In this document: in pieces, positions 37,033 to 45,590 of the stretch
Numbering within the stretch: the stretch's first letter is position 1
Layout: each line of letters starts with the position of its first letter
Assembly (NCBI RefSeq): GCF_012935695.1
Contig: NZ_CP052859.1
Span: 475,001-539,000, forward strand
DNA from: Pseudomonas sp. ADAK18
Lineage (GTDB): Bacteria; Pseudomonadota; Gammaproteobacteria; Pseudomonadales; Pseudomonadaceae
Length of the DNA: 64,000 nt
Direction of reading: 5' to 3'
Notes under the pieces: model-generated
Seen by the model: only the letters and a program-made list of their open reading frames with translations
Database searches by the model: none
What the model was told of the DNA's origin: nothing
Translations under genes and position numbers: made by a program

Positions 37033-37506
37033 ATGGCTTTCTTTTTACCTTTATTGGCGGCTATTGCTGCGCCAATTCTTAAGGCCATAGGAGTGGGGGT
37101 AGTCAGTGGCGCGGCTGCTTTCGGTGCAACCAAGGCGATGGAAGCGATCACCAAAAGTAAGCCCGCCAGCCCGACCAAAGAGGATGATCCTCCCAGTAAG
37201 AAAGCTATTGACCTGGCCGACAACATTCAAACGAAGGTCGGGGAGACTCCAGGAGGGGCCCCCGAGAAAACACTCCTCACACCTACAGTGGCAACTGCCC
37301 CTGACGCCCCTGCAAAGTTTGCAACCCGCTCAACCCTAGCGCCCCGCACGGCGTTTGCGGTACCTGTGCCTCGCGAAATGCCTGTTGAACAGATATCCCA
37401 TTCCCCTCTTGCTGAAGCTGAGCCTGCCGCCGCCGTGCCCTCTGCTGGCCCCGCTGTGCTTGCAGGCATATCCCCAGTCATGCCGCTTGCTTCCTTGCCC
37501 ATTTAG
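37033..37506 (+). CDS. Orphan protein with hydrophobic N terminus and Pro/Ala-rich tail
   Basis: 157 aa, not recognised. The first 36 residues are strongly hydrophobic and Gly/Ala-rich (FFLPLLAAIAAPILKAIGVG then VVSGAAAFGA), followed by a Lys/Asp-rich region and about 90 residues rich in Pro, Ala and Thr, probably disordered. AAGGA lies 8 bases before ATG 37033, so I use this start instead of the frame opening at 36835. It sits in an islet unlike its housekeeping surroundings. Secreted, membrane-active or type III-related roles are all speculative. Confidence 0.6.
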   Translation: MAFFLPLLAAIAAPILKAIGVGVVSGAAAFGATKAMEAITKSKPASPTKEDDPPSKKAIDLADNIQTKVGETPGGAPEKTLLTPTVATAPDAPAKFATRSTLAPRTAFAVPVPREMPVEQISHSPLAEAEPAAAVPSAGPAVLAGISPVMPLASLPI

Positions 37507-37527
37507 TCGTTAGGGACAGCCTTGTAT

Positions 37528-38011
37528 ATGGTCATACATAGCTTTCCCTTGTTGCGGACGGTGCTTACGGTTGTTTCCGTTCTTTATATTCCTCCCTGGC
37601 CTAGCGCATCGCCACGGCGCCACCTATCAAAGATGCGCTGCTTGTTACCTGCTCTCTCTTTCCTATCAGTTGTGGCAGCGCAACAACAGCGTCGCCGACT
37701 CGACGGGGGACCGTTTCGGTGGGATGTATTTCTTTTTGCTTACCGTCATGAATTCCAAGGGTTTGTTGATTGTTTCGTTTATAGCGCCGGTCAATGCGTT
37801 CACCGAACTTGAAGGCTACTTGGCCTTTATGGCCACTCTCGCTGTGGCGATCATTCCCGTTGGCTTCACCTGGATACTGCTGGGTGCGGGATTCAAAAGC
37901 CTGCAGCAAACGTGGTTGGCCCCCCTGAAGATCAACCGGGCAGCGTCCGTCGCCATCTGTTGTTTCGCCTTCATCATGATTGGACGATTGGCTGATTCAG
38001 TTATCAACTGA
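37528..38011 (+). pseudogene. Possible frameshifted small membrane protein gene
   Basis: The first frame starts at ATG 37528 (MVIHSFPLLRTVLTVVSVLYI, one membrane segment, with AGGGACAG upstream) and appears to continue in the next frame after the CCTCCC run at 37591-37596. The second frame runs GLAHRHGATYQ... to FIMIGRLADSVIN (38011) with two or three more membrane segments (for example LAFMATLAVAIIPVGFTWILLG) and high GC in third positions, as for a true coding region. An alternative is an intact gene from an unusual TTG at 37571. Unknown family. Confidence 0.4.
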
Positions 38012-38193
38012 AGGTTTTTCCTATGTGGCTGCAGGGTTGCATTTGATGACGCAGGTTCGTCGAGCCCGACGCCCTGCATTTGATGTCACTCAGCGTAGGA
38101 AGGTACAGATGTAGTGGCCAGGGTAAGGGGGGAAAGGACGCCTTCCTTATGGATGGGGAAATTTATGGCAGTGGAAAGCTATGACAGTGCATC

Positions 38194-38222
38194 GGAACCT
38201 TTCCTTCAAGTCTTGCCACACA
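38194..38222 (+). promoter_or_regulatory. hrp box (HrpL-type sigma factor promoter)
   Basis: GGAACC (38194-38199), a 16-base spacer, then CCACACA (38216-38222): every defined position of GGAACC-N15/16-CCACNNA matches. The next good start codon with a Shine-Dalgarno sequence is at 38300. Confidence 0.85.
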
Positions 38223-38299
38223 AGGTCTACCTGATATGCAGGTGTTTTTCTTGTGCGTCCTGGCAGAGAAAACTTAAAGAAGACTTAAGGAGTGTTCAT

Positions 38300-38542
38300 A
38301 TGATACAGGCTCTTATGGCCCCAATAATGGGCCTTATTTCTCCACAAATGTTCCTTGGCCCTCTGTCCCAGAAGGGTATTGAGAAAATGGTGGAGGATGC
38401 CCATGACAAATATCATCAAAAGCCTGGCAACGATTGCAAAAAACATGATCACGGAGGCGGCAAGCCTGGTGGCGATTGTCATTCTCATACTGGGCCAAGA
38501 TCGATTGAGATCTCGGGAACACTAAACATAAGCCGGAACTAA
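38300..38542 (+). CDS. Small orphan protein behind an hrp box, His/Gly-rich tail
   Basis: 80 aa, not recognised. AAGGAG (38287-38292) is 7 bases before ATG 38300. The N-terminal 20 residues are hydrophobic and Met-rich (MIQALMAPIMGLISPQMFLG), followed by a charged helix (KGIEKMVEDAHDKYHQK) and a Gly/His/Cys/Lys-rich stretch (DCKKHDHGGGKPGGDCHSHTG) that could bind metal. The perfect hrp box upstream suggests HrpL control and thus a link to type III secretion. The longer frame from 38114 would start before the promoter and is rejected. Confidence 0.65.
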   Translation: MIQALMAPIMGLISPQMFLGPLSQKGIEKMVEDAHDKYHQKPGNDCKKHDHGGGKPGGDCHSHTGPRSIEISGTLNISRN

Positions 38543-38719
38543 CTGACGTGTTATCAGCGTAGCTCCTGAGCGCTGGGTAATACCTGTCCAAGCTAGAACA
38601 CAAGCTCCCGAGTATTCGGGGGCATGTGTTCTTAAAGGGGCCGGGTTCATGCTTCCAGGAGTTGAGAGGCGCTGGAAGCGTTTGCAATATCGCCCACAAA
38701 TCGGGGATTTTAAGGGCCT

Positions 38720-39406
38720 TTACAGCGTCCCAAACACCTTCTTCGCCAGACTGGTAGCTGCCGCTGCCGGGTTCTTGCGAATGGTCTCTTCCTGCTGGGC
38801 AATCATCTTGAACAACCCGTCCAGCGCTTGTTCGGTCACGTAGTTTTCGATACTGGCGTTCTTGTCTCCGAGCAGGTTCGCGGGAGCTTTTTTAGCCAGG
38901 GCGTTGTACTGCTGGGCCACGCCGACCTTGTCAGTGGATTGCTTGACGATGGGCAGAAACTTGGCGCGGATCTGCTCGCGGCTGCTCTTGTCGAGGTACT
39001 GGGTCGCTGAATCCTGGCCGCCGCTGAGGATGCCTTTGGCATCGCTCACGCTCATGTTTTTCACGGCATTTACCAGAATTGGCTGGGCCTGGGTCACGGC
39101 AGACTCGGCCGCCTTGTTCATGCTGGTTTCAAGTTGCGTGAGCTGGTCGCCCATGCCGAGCATTTTCAGCGCGCCGGCGGCTTTGTCCAACTTGCCCGGC
39201 AAGCCGATTTTTACTTCGGGGTTATTGCTGAAACCACCGGGCACGCCCAGTTGTTTGACGGCAATTTGCGCGCCTTGGGTCAAGGCGTCCTTGAGGCCAC
39301 CGGTGGCGTCGCCCTGGGACAGGTCGCCCAGTGACAGGGCCATGGCGTTGGCACCGAGCAGCAGACCGGCACACAGGGCGGTCAAGCGAAGAGAGTTACG
39401 GAGCAT
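38720..39406 (-). CDS. DUF4197 periplasmic protein
   Basis: 228 aa with a Sec signal (MLRNSLRLTALCAGLLLGANAMA), so ATG 39406 is used (AAGGAAG lies 6-7 bases before). The mature protein matches DUF4197: LSQGDATGGLKDALTQGAQIAVKQLG, SVSDAKGILSGGQDSATQYLD, and C-terminal LDGLFKMIAQQEETIRKNPAAAATSLAKKVFG. Function unknown. It heads toward the islet to its right and shares strand with the YbaY-like and plsB genes. Confidence 0.88.
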   Translation of the reverse strand: MLRNSLRLTALCAGLLLGANAMALSLGDLSQGDATGGLKDALTQGAQIAVKQLGVPGGFSNNPEVKIGLPGKLDKAAGALKMLGMGDQLTQLETSMNKAAESAVTQAQPILVNAVKNMSVSDAKGILSGGQDSATQYLDKSSREQIRAKFLPIVKQSTDKVGVAQQYNALAKKAPANLLGDKNASIENYVTEQALDGLFKMIAQQEETIRKNPAAAATSLAKKVFGTL

Positions 39407-39431
39407 GGGCGCTTCCTTTTGTCTGAGGGAA

Positions 39432-39833
39432 TCAGTGAGCGACCGCATCAACGCGCAGGCGCAACGGTTGGACATCCTGGCCGTTCAACTGCACCGAATG
39501 CCGCTCGGTGGTGATAAACAGTAGCTTGCCATCCAGTTCGATGCGAGCGCTGACCGAATAGCTATGGCCGGGTTTGACCTGGGCGGGGTCGTAGCTCAGG
39601 TGAAACGGCAGCGGTACCTGGCCTTTGACCGGACCTTTCTGTTCGGCCAGGGTCACGGCAGGTGCGTCCATCAGGGAGACATCTTGCAGGCTGACACTCA
39701 AGGTCGCGGCCGGTGGCAGGGCGATGCGTTGCAGGTAGAACACTTCGCCGTCGAGGCTAGCCTTGGGAGTAGGGTTCATGGTGTGGCAGGCTCCCAGCAA
39801 TGCAGTCAGGCCCAGCAGGATGATTTTTTTCAT
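39432..39833 (-). CDS. YbaY-family lipoprotein
   Basis: A 133-aa lipoprotein. ATG 39833 is preceded by AAGGAG and gives MKKIILLGLTALLGAC (lipobox LGAC). The mature part is a beta-rich domain of the YbaY/DUF4852-like type (FYLQRIALPPAATLSVSLQDVSLMDAPAV and FHLSYDPAQVKPGHSYSVSARIE). These proteins are often annotated type III secretion lipoprotein chaperone-like, but the role is unproven. It lies between plsB and the DUF4197 gene. Confidence 0.82.
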   Translation of the reverse strand: MKKIILLGLTALLGACHTMNPTPKASLDGEVFYLQRIALPPAATLSVSLQDVSLMDAPAVTLAEQKGPVKGQVPLPFHLSYDPAQVKPGHSYSVSARIELDGKLLFITTERHSVQLNGQDVQPLRLRVDAVAH

Positions 39834-39884
39834 GGTACAGCTCCTTGTCAACGGCGCCAGAAACAGCCTGGCGCCTTGGTAAAT

Positions 39885-42389
39885 CTAGCGGGTTTCTTCA
39901 GGGGCGGCCGGCTTGTCGGCCAGCTCTTCACTGCGATGCAACGCCACCTGGCGAATCGACAGGCGAATCTCCGCCGGCAACACGCGCTTGGCTGCGCCTT
40001 CTGCCAGCTCGCCCAGCAATGGGTGATAACTCAGCTTGCCGGCTTCATCGCGGCGCAGCACATCTTGCTCCAGAAGGGTCTGGATGAAGTGTCGGAAAAG
40101 GCTCTTGTCGAAGAACTCGGGGGCGTTCAGGCCGTGCAGGATCGACAGGCGCTGGGCCATGACCGTACACAGGTCTTCCAGTTCTTCGGCGCTGATACTG
40201 TTTTGGCCACTGTTGAGCAGCAGCGAGATGGCCATATAGAAGCGCTGGAGGGTCTGGGCGATGGTCTTGGATAACAGCGTCAACAGCACGAAGTGCCGCG
40301 AGCTGGGTGCCGGACGCAGGTAGACGGCATTTTCAAAGCGCAGCAGGCCCTGTTCGACAAAGGCGTCGAGCCACTGGTCGACCACCGCATCCAGTTCGTC
40401 CAGGGACCAGCGGATAAACAGCTCCGACTGCAAGTACGGGTAGAGCGCGCGGGTGTAGCGCAGGATCTGTTCGCGGTTCATGCGCGAGCTGCTCTGGAAG
40501 AAACTGGCCAACAACGCCGGCAGGGCAAAGATGTGCAGCACGTTGTTGCGGTAGTAGGTCATCAGGACGGCGTTCTGCTCGTCCAGGTACAGAATCTTGC
40601 CCAGGGCATCGCTCTGTTCCGATAGCAGTTGCATGTCCTTGACGTGCTTGATCAGGGCCTGGCCATCACCTTCGGGCAAGGTGGTGTGCGGCGAGTAGGG
40701 CACCTTGCGCAGCAGCGCCAAGTACAAGTCCAGCACCCTTGCCATGGCCTGGTCATCCAGGGCCAGGCGACTGGTGGACAGCAGCGCCAGCGCTACCAGG
40801 TTGACCGGGTTGATCGCCGCCGCTTCATTCAAGTGCTGCGCCACCCGCTCGCCGAGCCGGTTGGTGGTTTCGTTGAGCCACGCCGGCTTGTAGTTCGGTC
40901 CCAGTTCCTGGGCGCGCCAGTCGGGTTGTTCCTGATCGAGGAATTCGGCGAGCTTGATCGGTTCACCAAAGTTCACGGCGACCTGGCCAAAGCGCTGTTT
41001 CAAAGCACCGATGACCTTGAAGATATCGAAAATCGACTCTTTCTTCTTGCTGGCACCGCGCAGTTCACCCAGGTAGGTACGGCCTTCCAACACCCGCTCG
41101 TAGCCGATATACACCGGCACAAACACGATCGGCATGCGTGAGGAGCGCAAGAAGCTGCGCAGGGTAATCGCCAGCATCCCGGTTTTTGGCTGCAGCATGC
41201 GCCCGGTACGGGAACGCCCACCTTCGACGAAGTACTCCACCGGGAAGCCCTTGGTGAACAGGGTGTGCAGGTATTCGTTGAACACCGAGGTGTACAGCGG
41301 GTTGCCCTTGAAGGTGCGGCGCATGAAGAACGCCCCGCCACGACGCAGCAGGCTGCCGATCACCGGCATGTTCAGGTTGATCCCCGCGGCAATGTGCGGC
41401 GGGGTCAGGCCGTTCTTGAACAACAAATAGGAAAGCAGCAAGTAGTCGATATGGCTGCGATGGCACGGCACATAGATGACTTCATAACCTTGGGCGACTT
41501 TTTGCACGCCTTCGATGTTGTTGACCTTGATGCCGTCGTAGATCTTGTTCCAGAACCAACTCAGTACCACTTCCAAAAAGCGGATCGCGGTGTAGGTGTA
41601 GTCCGAGGCGATCTCGTTGCCATAGCGCAGGGCCTGGGCCTTGGCTTTTTCCGGGGTGATCTTCTCCCGTTCGGCTTCATCGAGGATCGCCTGGCGCACC
41701 AGCGGCATGTTCACCAGGCCCTTTACCAGGTTGCGGCGGTGGGACAGGTCGGGGCCGATCACGGCGGTCTTCAGGTTACGAAAGTGCACCCGCAGGATCC
41801 GCTGGGCCATCCGCACGGTGCGTTCGTGGCCTTTATTGTGCTCGATCAATTCGCGCAAGTTAATGGGGGCGGAGAATTGCACCCGGGTCTTGCGGCCGAG
41901 GATCAGGATGCTCAGCAACCGGCGCAGGCGGCCAGTGACGGCCCAGCTGTCGGCGAACAGCAGTTTCCATGGGCTGGATTCGCTGTCCGGCGACTGGCCC
42001 CAAAACACGCTGACCGGAATGATTTGTGCATTCTCTTCGGGGTGCTCGGTCAGGGCATTGACCAGGTGGGTCAGGGTCGGTGGTGCGCCGCGTTTGTCCT
42101 GGCGACCGAGCCAATCCGGGTCCGGGGTCAGGTAAAAGAACGCCGCAGGCTCCAGCAGTGCGCCAACCGATACTGGCAGCACCGGGCGCGGCAGGCCGGC
42201 CTTGGTGCACTCGGTATCGACCACGGCCAATTCGGTGAGGGATGGAGATTGCAGGACATAAAACACCGGTCGGCTGCGGTCGAGATTCAGGGTAAGGGAC
42301 GACTGGTTGATCGTCTCCGAGCGAACCCAGAGGTACAACAGTCGGCGCAAGGTGCCAAATACCAGACGGCGAAATGGAGAACGGGTCAT
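39885..42389 (-). CDS. plsB: Glycerol-3-phosphate 1-O-acyltransferase
   Basis: An 834-aa inner-membrane enzyme that acylates sn-glycerol-3-phosphate at position 1, the first step of phospholipid synthesis. Seen: the HX4D active site in [15 protein letters not shown] (about residue 310), [31 protein letters not shown] and [17 protein letters not shown] block IV. Length matches PlsB (about 807-834). The neighbouring lipoprotein genes follow on the same strand. Confidence 0.96.
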   Translation of the reverse strand: MTRSPFRRLVFGTLRRLLYLWVRSETINQSSLTLNLDRSRPVFYVLQSPSLTELAVVDTECTKAGLPRPVLPVSVGALLEPAAFFYLTPDPDWLGRQDKRGAPPTLTHLVNALTEHPEENAQIIPVSVFWGQSPDSESSPWKLLFADSWAVTGRLRRLLSILILGRKTRVQFSAPINLRELIEHNKGHERTVRMAQRILRVHFRNLKTAVIGPDLSHRRNLVKGLVNMPLVRQAILDEAEREKITPEKAKAQALRYGNEIASDYTYTAIRFLEVVLSWFWNKIYDGIKVNNIEGVQKVAQGYEVIYVPCHRSHIDYLLLSYLLFKNGLTPPHIAAGINLNMPVIGSLLRRGGAFFMRRTFKGNPLYTSVFNEYLHTLFTKGFPVEYFVEGGRSRTGRMLQPKTGMLAITLRSFLRSSRMPIVFVPVYIGYERVLEGRTYLGELRGASKKKESIFDIFKVIGALKQRFGQVAVNFGEPIKLAEFLDQEQPDWRAQELGPNYKPAWLNETTNRLGERVAQHLNEAAAINPVNLVALALLSTSRLALDDQAMARVLDLYLALLRKVPYSPHTTLPEGDGQALIKHVKDMQLLSEQSDALGKILYLDEQNAVLMTYYRNNVLHIFALPALLASFFQSSSRMNREQILRYTRALYPYLQSELFIRWSLDELDAVVDQWLDAFVEQGLLRFENAVYLRPAPSSRHFVLLTLLSKTIAQTLQRFYMAISLLLNSGQNSISAEELEDLCTVMAQRLSILHGLNAPEFFDKSLFRHFIQTLLEQDVLRRDEAGKLSYHPLLGELAEGAAKRVLPAEIRLSIRQVALHRSEELADKPAAPEETR

Positions 42390-42581
42390 ACGGCTTCTGC
42401 TTTGAGTGAGGAAAACCGAGCAGTTGCTCGGGCGACTAGTGTGCCGTATTCACCGAAAATCGGCAAAAAAGCAGCGAAGTAATCTTGAGTTGAGAGTTTT
42501 TGAGCCTGTCTTATACTCGGCAGTTCAATGCTTACTGACTCAACAAAAAACTCAACAATAAAATCAGGTGGGGGTAAACAG

Positions 42582-42791
42582 ATGACAACGCGCGAGACCG
42601 GCAATGTGAAGTGGTTCAACGACGCCAAGGGGTATGGCTTCATCCAGCGTGAAGATGGCAAGGATGTGTTTGTGCACTACCGCGCCATTCGCGGTGAGGG
42701 GCACCGTTCCCTGGCCGAGGGCCAGCAGGTGGAATACGCCGTGGTGAGCGGTGAGAAGGGCTTGCAGGCTGAGGATGTGGTGGGGTTGTAA
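42582..42791 (+). CDS. Cold-shock domain protein
   Basis: A 69-aa CspA-type nucleic-acid chaperone. RNP1 is KGYGFIQ and RNP2 is VFVHY (usually VFVHF). ATG 42582 has GGGGGT 8-13 bases upstream, and the core start [12 protein letters not shown] is canonical. It is single copy here, upstream of a REPIN, and probably a general CSD protein rather than cold-specific. Confidence 0.92.
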   Translation: MTTRETGNVKWFNDAKGYGFIQREDGKDVFVHYRAIRGEGHRSLAEGQQVEYAVVSGEKGLQAEDVVGL

Positions 42792-42826
42792 GCCTGAGCA
42801 GATCTTGTTCTGGTAACCCGATCAAA

Positions 42827-42913
42827 TGTGGGAGCTGGCTTGCCTGCGATGCAGACACCTCGGTCTATCAGACAGACCACAGTGATGCTATCGCAGGCAA
42901 ACCAGCTCCCACA
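42827..42913. repeat. REPIN
   Basis: TGTGGGAGCTGGCTTGCCTGCGAT (42827-42850) is inverted at 42890-42913 with two mismatches. Between the arms GGTCTATCAGACAGACC forms a further short hairpin. Confidence 0.85.
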
Positions 42914-42939
42914 TTCTTAAACGGGTTCGCAGTTTTAGA

Positions 42940-43317
42940 TCAGGCAGTTTTCCAGGTGATCTGCTCTTCACCGTCTTCGCTGATACGAATCCAGGTGTCG
43001 GCGCTTTCTTCACCTTCTTCCTCGACCCAGCTACCCGGCGCGCAGCGCACTTCGACGTTCAGCGCGGCAAAAGCGGCGCGGGCGCAGGCAATGTCGTCTT
43101 CCCATGGGGTCTGGTCGCTGTCCAGGAACAGGCTGTTCCACTTGCCTACGGCTTTGGGCAGCCACGTCACGGAGACGCTGCCGGCCTTGCACTTATAGGT
43201 CTGGCCTTTCTGGACCCAATCAGTGCACGGGCCCAAAGCGGCGCCCAGCCAGGCGGCAATGCCCTTGTAGTCGACGTCGGCGTCCTTGAGGTAAATCTCG
43301 ATATCAGGTTGGCGCAT
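42940..43317 (-). CDS. Conserved-looking hypothetical protein
   Basis: 125 aa, acidic and soluble. Not recognised. RQPDIEIYLKDADVDYKGIAAWLGAALGPCTDW and LFLDSDQTPWEDDIACARAAFAAL look like a single alpha/beta domain. It has a good Shine-Dalgarno sequence (GAGGAA). No link to neighbours can be read. Confidence 0.7.
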   Translation of the reverse strand: MRQPDIEIYLKDADVDYKGIAAWLGAALGPCTDWVQKGQTYKCKAGSVSVTWLPKAVGKWNSLFLDSDQTPWEDDIACARAAFAALNVEVRCAPGSWVEEEGEESADTWIRISEDGEEQITWKTA

Positions 43318-43393
43318 GGATGTTCCTCGTTGCGGGATTTCGAAAATCCATTCGCGGGTTCAGGGTAGGCCCCAGAGGCCAAAAAATAGTGGG

Positions 43394-44203
43394 TTATTGA
43401 AGCACGAAATAGTCGTAGCGCATCGAAACGGTGACCAACAGCGGCTCCGGGTCCTCAATCACCTGCGCCCGGCGCTCGGCACTGGCGCGCCAGCCGTGGG
43501 GCGTCATGGCTAGCAGGTTGGCGCGGTCCTTGGGGTCGGCCAGGCTGAGCTGGAACTCCAGGGTTTCGCTGTGTTGCAGGCTCATGCCTTCCGGCACCAG
43601 GGCCAGGTGCTTATCGTCGGTGTACTCGCGCACTTCGTCGTACAAACGCTCGCGCAACTCCATCAGGTGGCCGCTGGTCGGGCCGACCTTCATCAGGCCG
43701 CCTCCGGGGCTGAGCAGGCGCTTGGCCTCTTGCCAGTCCAACGGGCTGAACACGCTGGCGAGGAATTGGCAGCTGGCATCGGCCAATGGCACCCGGGCCA
43801 TGCTGGCGATCAACCAGGTCAGCGTCGGGTTGCGCTTGCAGGCACGCTTGACCGCTTCCTTGGAAATATCCAGGGCATAACCATCGGCGCGCAGCAGGGC
43901 ATCGGCAATCTGCGCAGTGTAGTAACCCTCGCCACAGCCGATGTCCAACCAGCGCTGAGGTTTGCGCTCAGCGGCCAGTTGCGCCAGCCGCTTGGCCACC
44001 GGGGCGTAATGCCCGGCGTTGAGGAAGTCGCGACGGGCTTCAACCATAGCCAGATTGTCGCCCGGGTCACGGCTGTTCTTGTGCTGCACCGGCAACAGGT
44101 TCAAGTAACCCTGGCGCGCCCGGTCGAAACGGTGCCCGGCCGGGCAGGTCACGCCATTGTCCACTTCATTCAGCGGCGCACTGCAAATGGGGCAAGCAAG
44201 CAT
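43394..44203 (-). CDS. rlmA: 23S rRNA (guanine745-N1)-methyltransferase
   Basis: A 269-aa RlmA (RrmA) enzyme methylating G745 of 23S rRNA. The start ATG at 44203 overlaps the dapE stop (TGATG on the minus strand). An N-terminal zinc finger (CPIC..GVTCPAGH, four Cys/His ligands) is followed by SAM motif WLDIGCGEGYYTAQIADAL and ASVFSPLDWQEAKRLLSPGGGLM. Substrate specificity is inferred from the zinc finger plus the order next to dapE. Confidence 0.93.
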   Translation of the reverse strand: MLACPICSAPLNEVDNGVTCPAGHRFDRARQGYLNLLPVQHKNSRDPGDNLAMVEARRDFLNAGHYAPVAKRLAQLAAERKPQRWLDIGCGEGYYTAQIADALLRADGYALDISKEAVKRACKRNPTLTWLIASMARVPLADASCQFLASVFSPLDWQEAKRLLSPGGGLMKVGPTSGHLMELRERLYDEVREYTDDKHLALVPEGMSLQHSETLEFQLSLADPKDRANLLAMTPHGWRASAERRAQVIEDPEPLLVTVSMRYDYFVLQ

Positions 44204-45354
44204 CAGGCGAGCAACTTGATCAGGGTCTGGTAATAAATTTCGGTCAATACATCGAGGTCGCTGGCGAGGATGCGTTCGTTGACCTGATGAATGGTCGCGT
44301 TGACCGGGCCCAGTTCCACCACCTGAGTACCGAGGGTCGCAATAAAGCGCCCGTCGGAAGTACCGCCGCTGGTGGAGGCCTTGGTCTCGCGACCGGTGAT
44401 GGCCTTGATGCTCGCGGAGACGGCGTCCAGCAGTGCGCCCGGCTCGGTGAGGAACGGCAGGCCCGACAGCGCCCACTCCACATGCCAGTCCAGGCCATGC
44501 TTGTCGAGAATCGCCGCGACCCTCTGTTGCAGGCCTTCGACGGTGGACTCGGTGGAGAAGCGGAAGTTGAACACCGCCGTCAGGTCACCCGGGATCACGT
44601 TGGTAGCGCCGGTGCCGGAATTGAGATTGGAGATCTGGAAACTGGTCGGCGGGAAGAAGGTGTTGCCATCGTCCCAATGCTCGGCGGCCAGTTCGGCCAG
44701 GGCCGGGGCCGCGAGGTGGATCGGGTTCTTCGCCAGGTGCGGGTAGGCGACGTGGCCTTGCACACCGCGTACGGTCAACGTGGCGCCGAGGGAGCCACGA
44801 CGGCCATTCTTGACCACATCTCCCACCAGAGTGGTGCTCGACGGTTCGCCGACGATGCACCAGTCCAGGCGCTCCTTACGGGCCGCCAGGCGTTCGATCA
44901 CAGCTTTGGTGCCGTGGTGCGCCGGGCCTTCTTCGTCGCTGGTGATCAGGAAAGCCACCGAACCCTTGTGGTCCGGGTAGTCGGTCACGAAGCGCTCCGA
45001 AGCCACCAGCATTGCTGCCAGGCTGCCTTTCATGTCTGCTGCGCCACGGCCACAGAGCATGCCGTTTTCGTCGATCAGCGCGTCGAACGGGTCGTTCTGC
45101 CAGGCTGTTACCGGGCCGGTCGGCACCACGTCGGTGTGACCGGCGAAGCACAATACCGGGCCTTCGTGTTTACCGTGGGTAGCCCAGAAGTTATCCACAT
45201 CCTCGATGCGCATTGGCTCAAGCGCAAAACCGGCGTCGCCCAGGCGCTGCATCATCAGCTTCTGGCAATCGGCGTCGACCGGCGTCACCGATGGGCGACG
45301 GATCAGGTCGATAGCGAGTTGGAGGGTCGGCGAAAGGTCGGCGTGGGCCGTCAT
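44203..45354 (-). CDS. dapE: Succinyl-diaminopimelate desuccinylase
   Basis: A 383-aa M20 zinc peptidase hydrolysing N-succinyl-LL-diaminopimelate in lysine/murein synthesis. First metal-binding His in [13 protein letters not shown], then bridging Asp in [14 protein letters not shown], and Glu-Glu in [14 protein letters not shown]. The dimerisation/specificity region [18 protein letters not shown] follows. Together with dapD and dapC in this window, three of the succinylase-branch enzymes are present. Confidence 0.96.
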   Translation of the reverse strand: MTAHADLSPTLQLAIDLIRRPSVTPVDADCQKLMMQRLGDAGFALEPMRIEDVDNFWATHGKHEGPVLCFAGHTDVVPTGPVTAWQNDPFDALIDENGMLCGRGAADMKGSLAAMLVASERFVTDYPDHKGSVAFLITSDEEGPAHHGTKAVIERLAARKERLDWCIVGEPSSTTLVGDVVKNGRRGSLGATLTVRGVQGHVAYPHLAKNPIHLAAPALAELAAEHWDDGNTFFPPTSFQISNLNSGTGATNVIPGDLTAVFNFRFSTESTVEGLQQRVAAILDKHGLDWHVEWALSGLPFLTEPGALLDAVSASIKAITGRETKASTSGGTSDGRFIATLGTQVVELGPVNATIHQVNERILASDLDVLTEIYYQTLIKLLA

Positions 45355-45407
45355 GTAAAAACTCCGGAAGCATGTCAGGGCGCAGGGCTTATGTGGGAGG
45401 GGGGTTG

Positions 45408-45496
45408 TGTGGGAGCGGGCTTGCTCGCGAATACGGAGTGTCAGTCAACGATGCATTGGCTGACCCGGCGCATTCGCGAGCAAGCCCGCTCCCACA
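45408..45496. repeat. REPIN
   Basis: TGTGGGAGCGGGCTTGCTCGCGAAT (45408-45432) is inverted at 45472-45496; an extra truncated half-copy (ATGTGGGAG) begins at 45391. The region sits between dapE and the ndvB-like gene. Confidence 0.88.
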
Positions 45497-45547
45497 CAAA
45501 GCATTGGCCTGGGCCAAGTCTCACAAAATGGCCGTTATCTTATAGCA

Positions 45548-45572
45548 AAACGGCGGCCAGAGGCCGCCGTTT
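45548..45572 (-). terminator. Terminator of the ndvB-like gene
   Basis: AAACGGCGGCC (45548-45558) pairs with GGCCGCCGTTT (45562-45572). Read on the minus strand it is followed by TTTGCTATAAG. It lies after the stop codon at 45591. Confidence 0.85.
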
Positions 45573-45590
45573 AGTGCATTGCGCAGGTTT

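Noticed and set aside
38114..38299. A longer start for the 80-aa gene, giving 142 aa
   Set aside because: It would begin upstream of the hrp box and has no Shine-Dalgarno sequence; ATG 38300 has AAGGAG at the right distance and lies downstream of the promoter.
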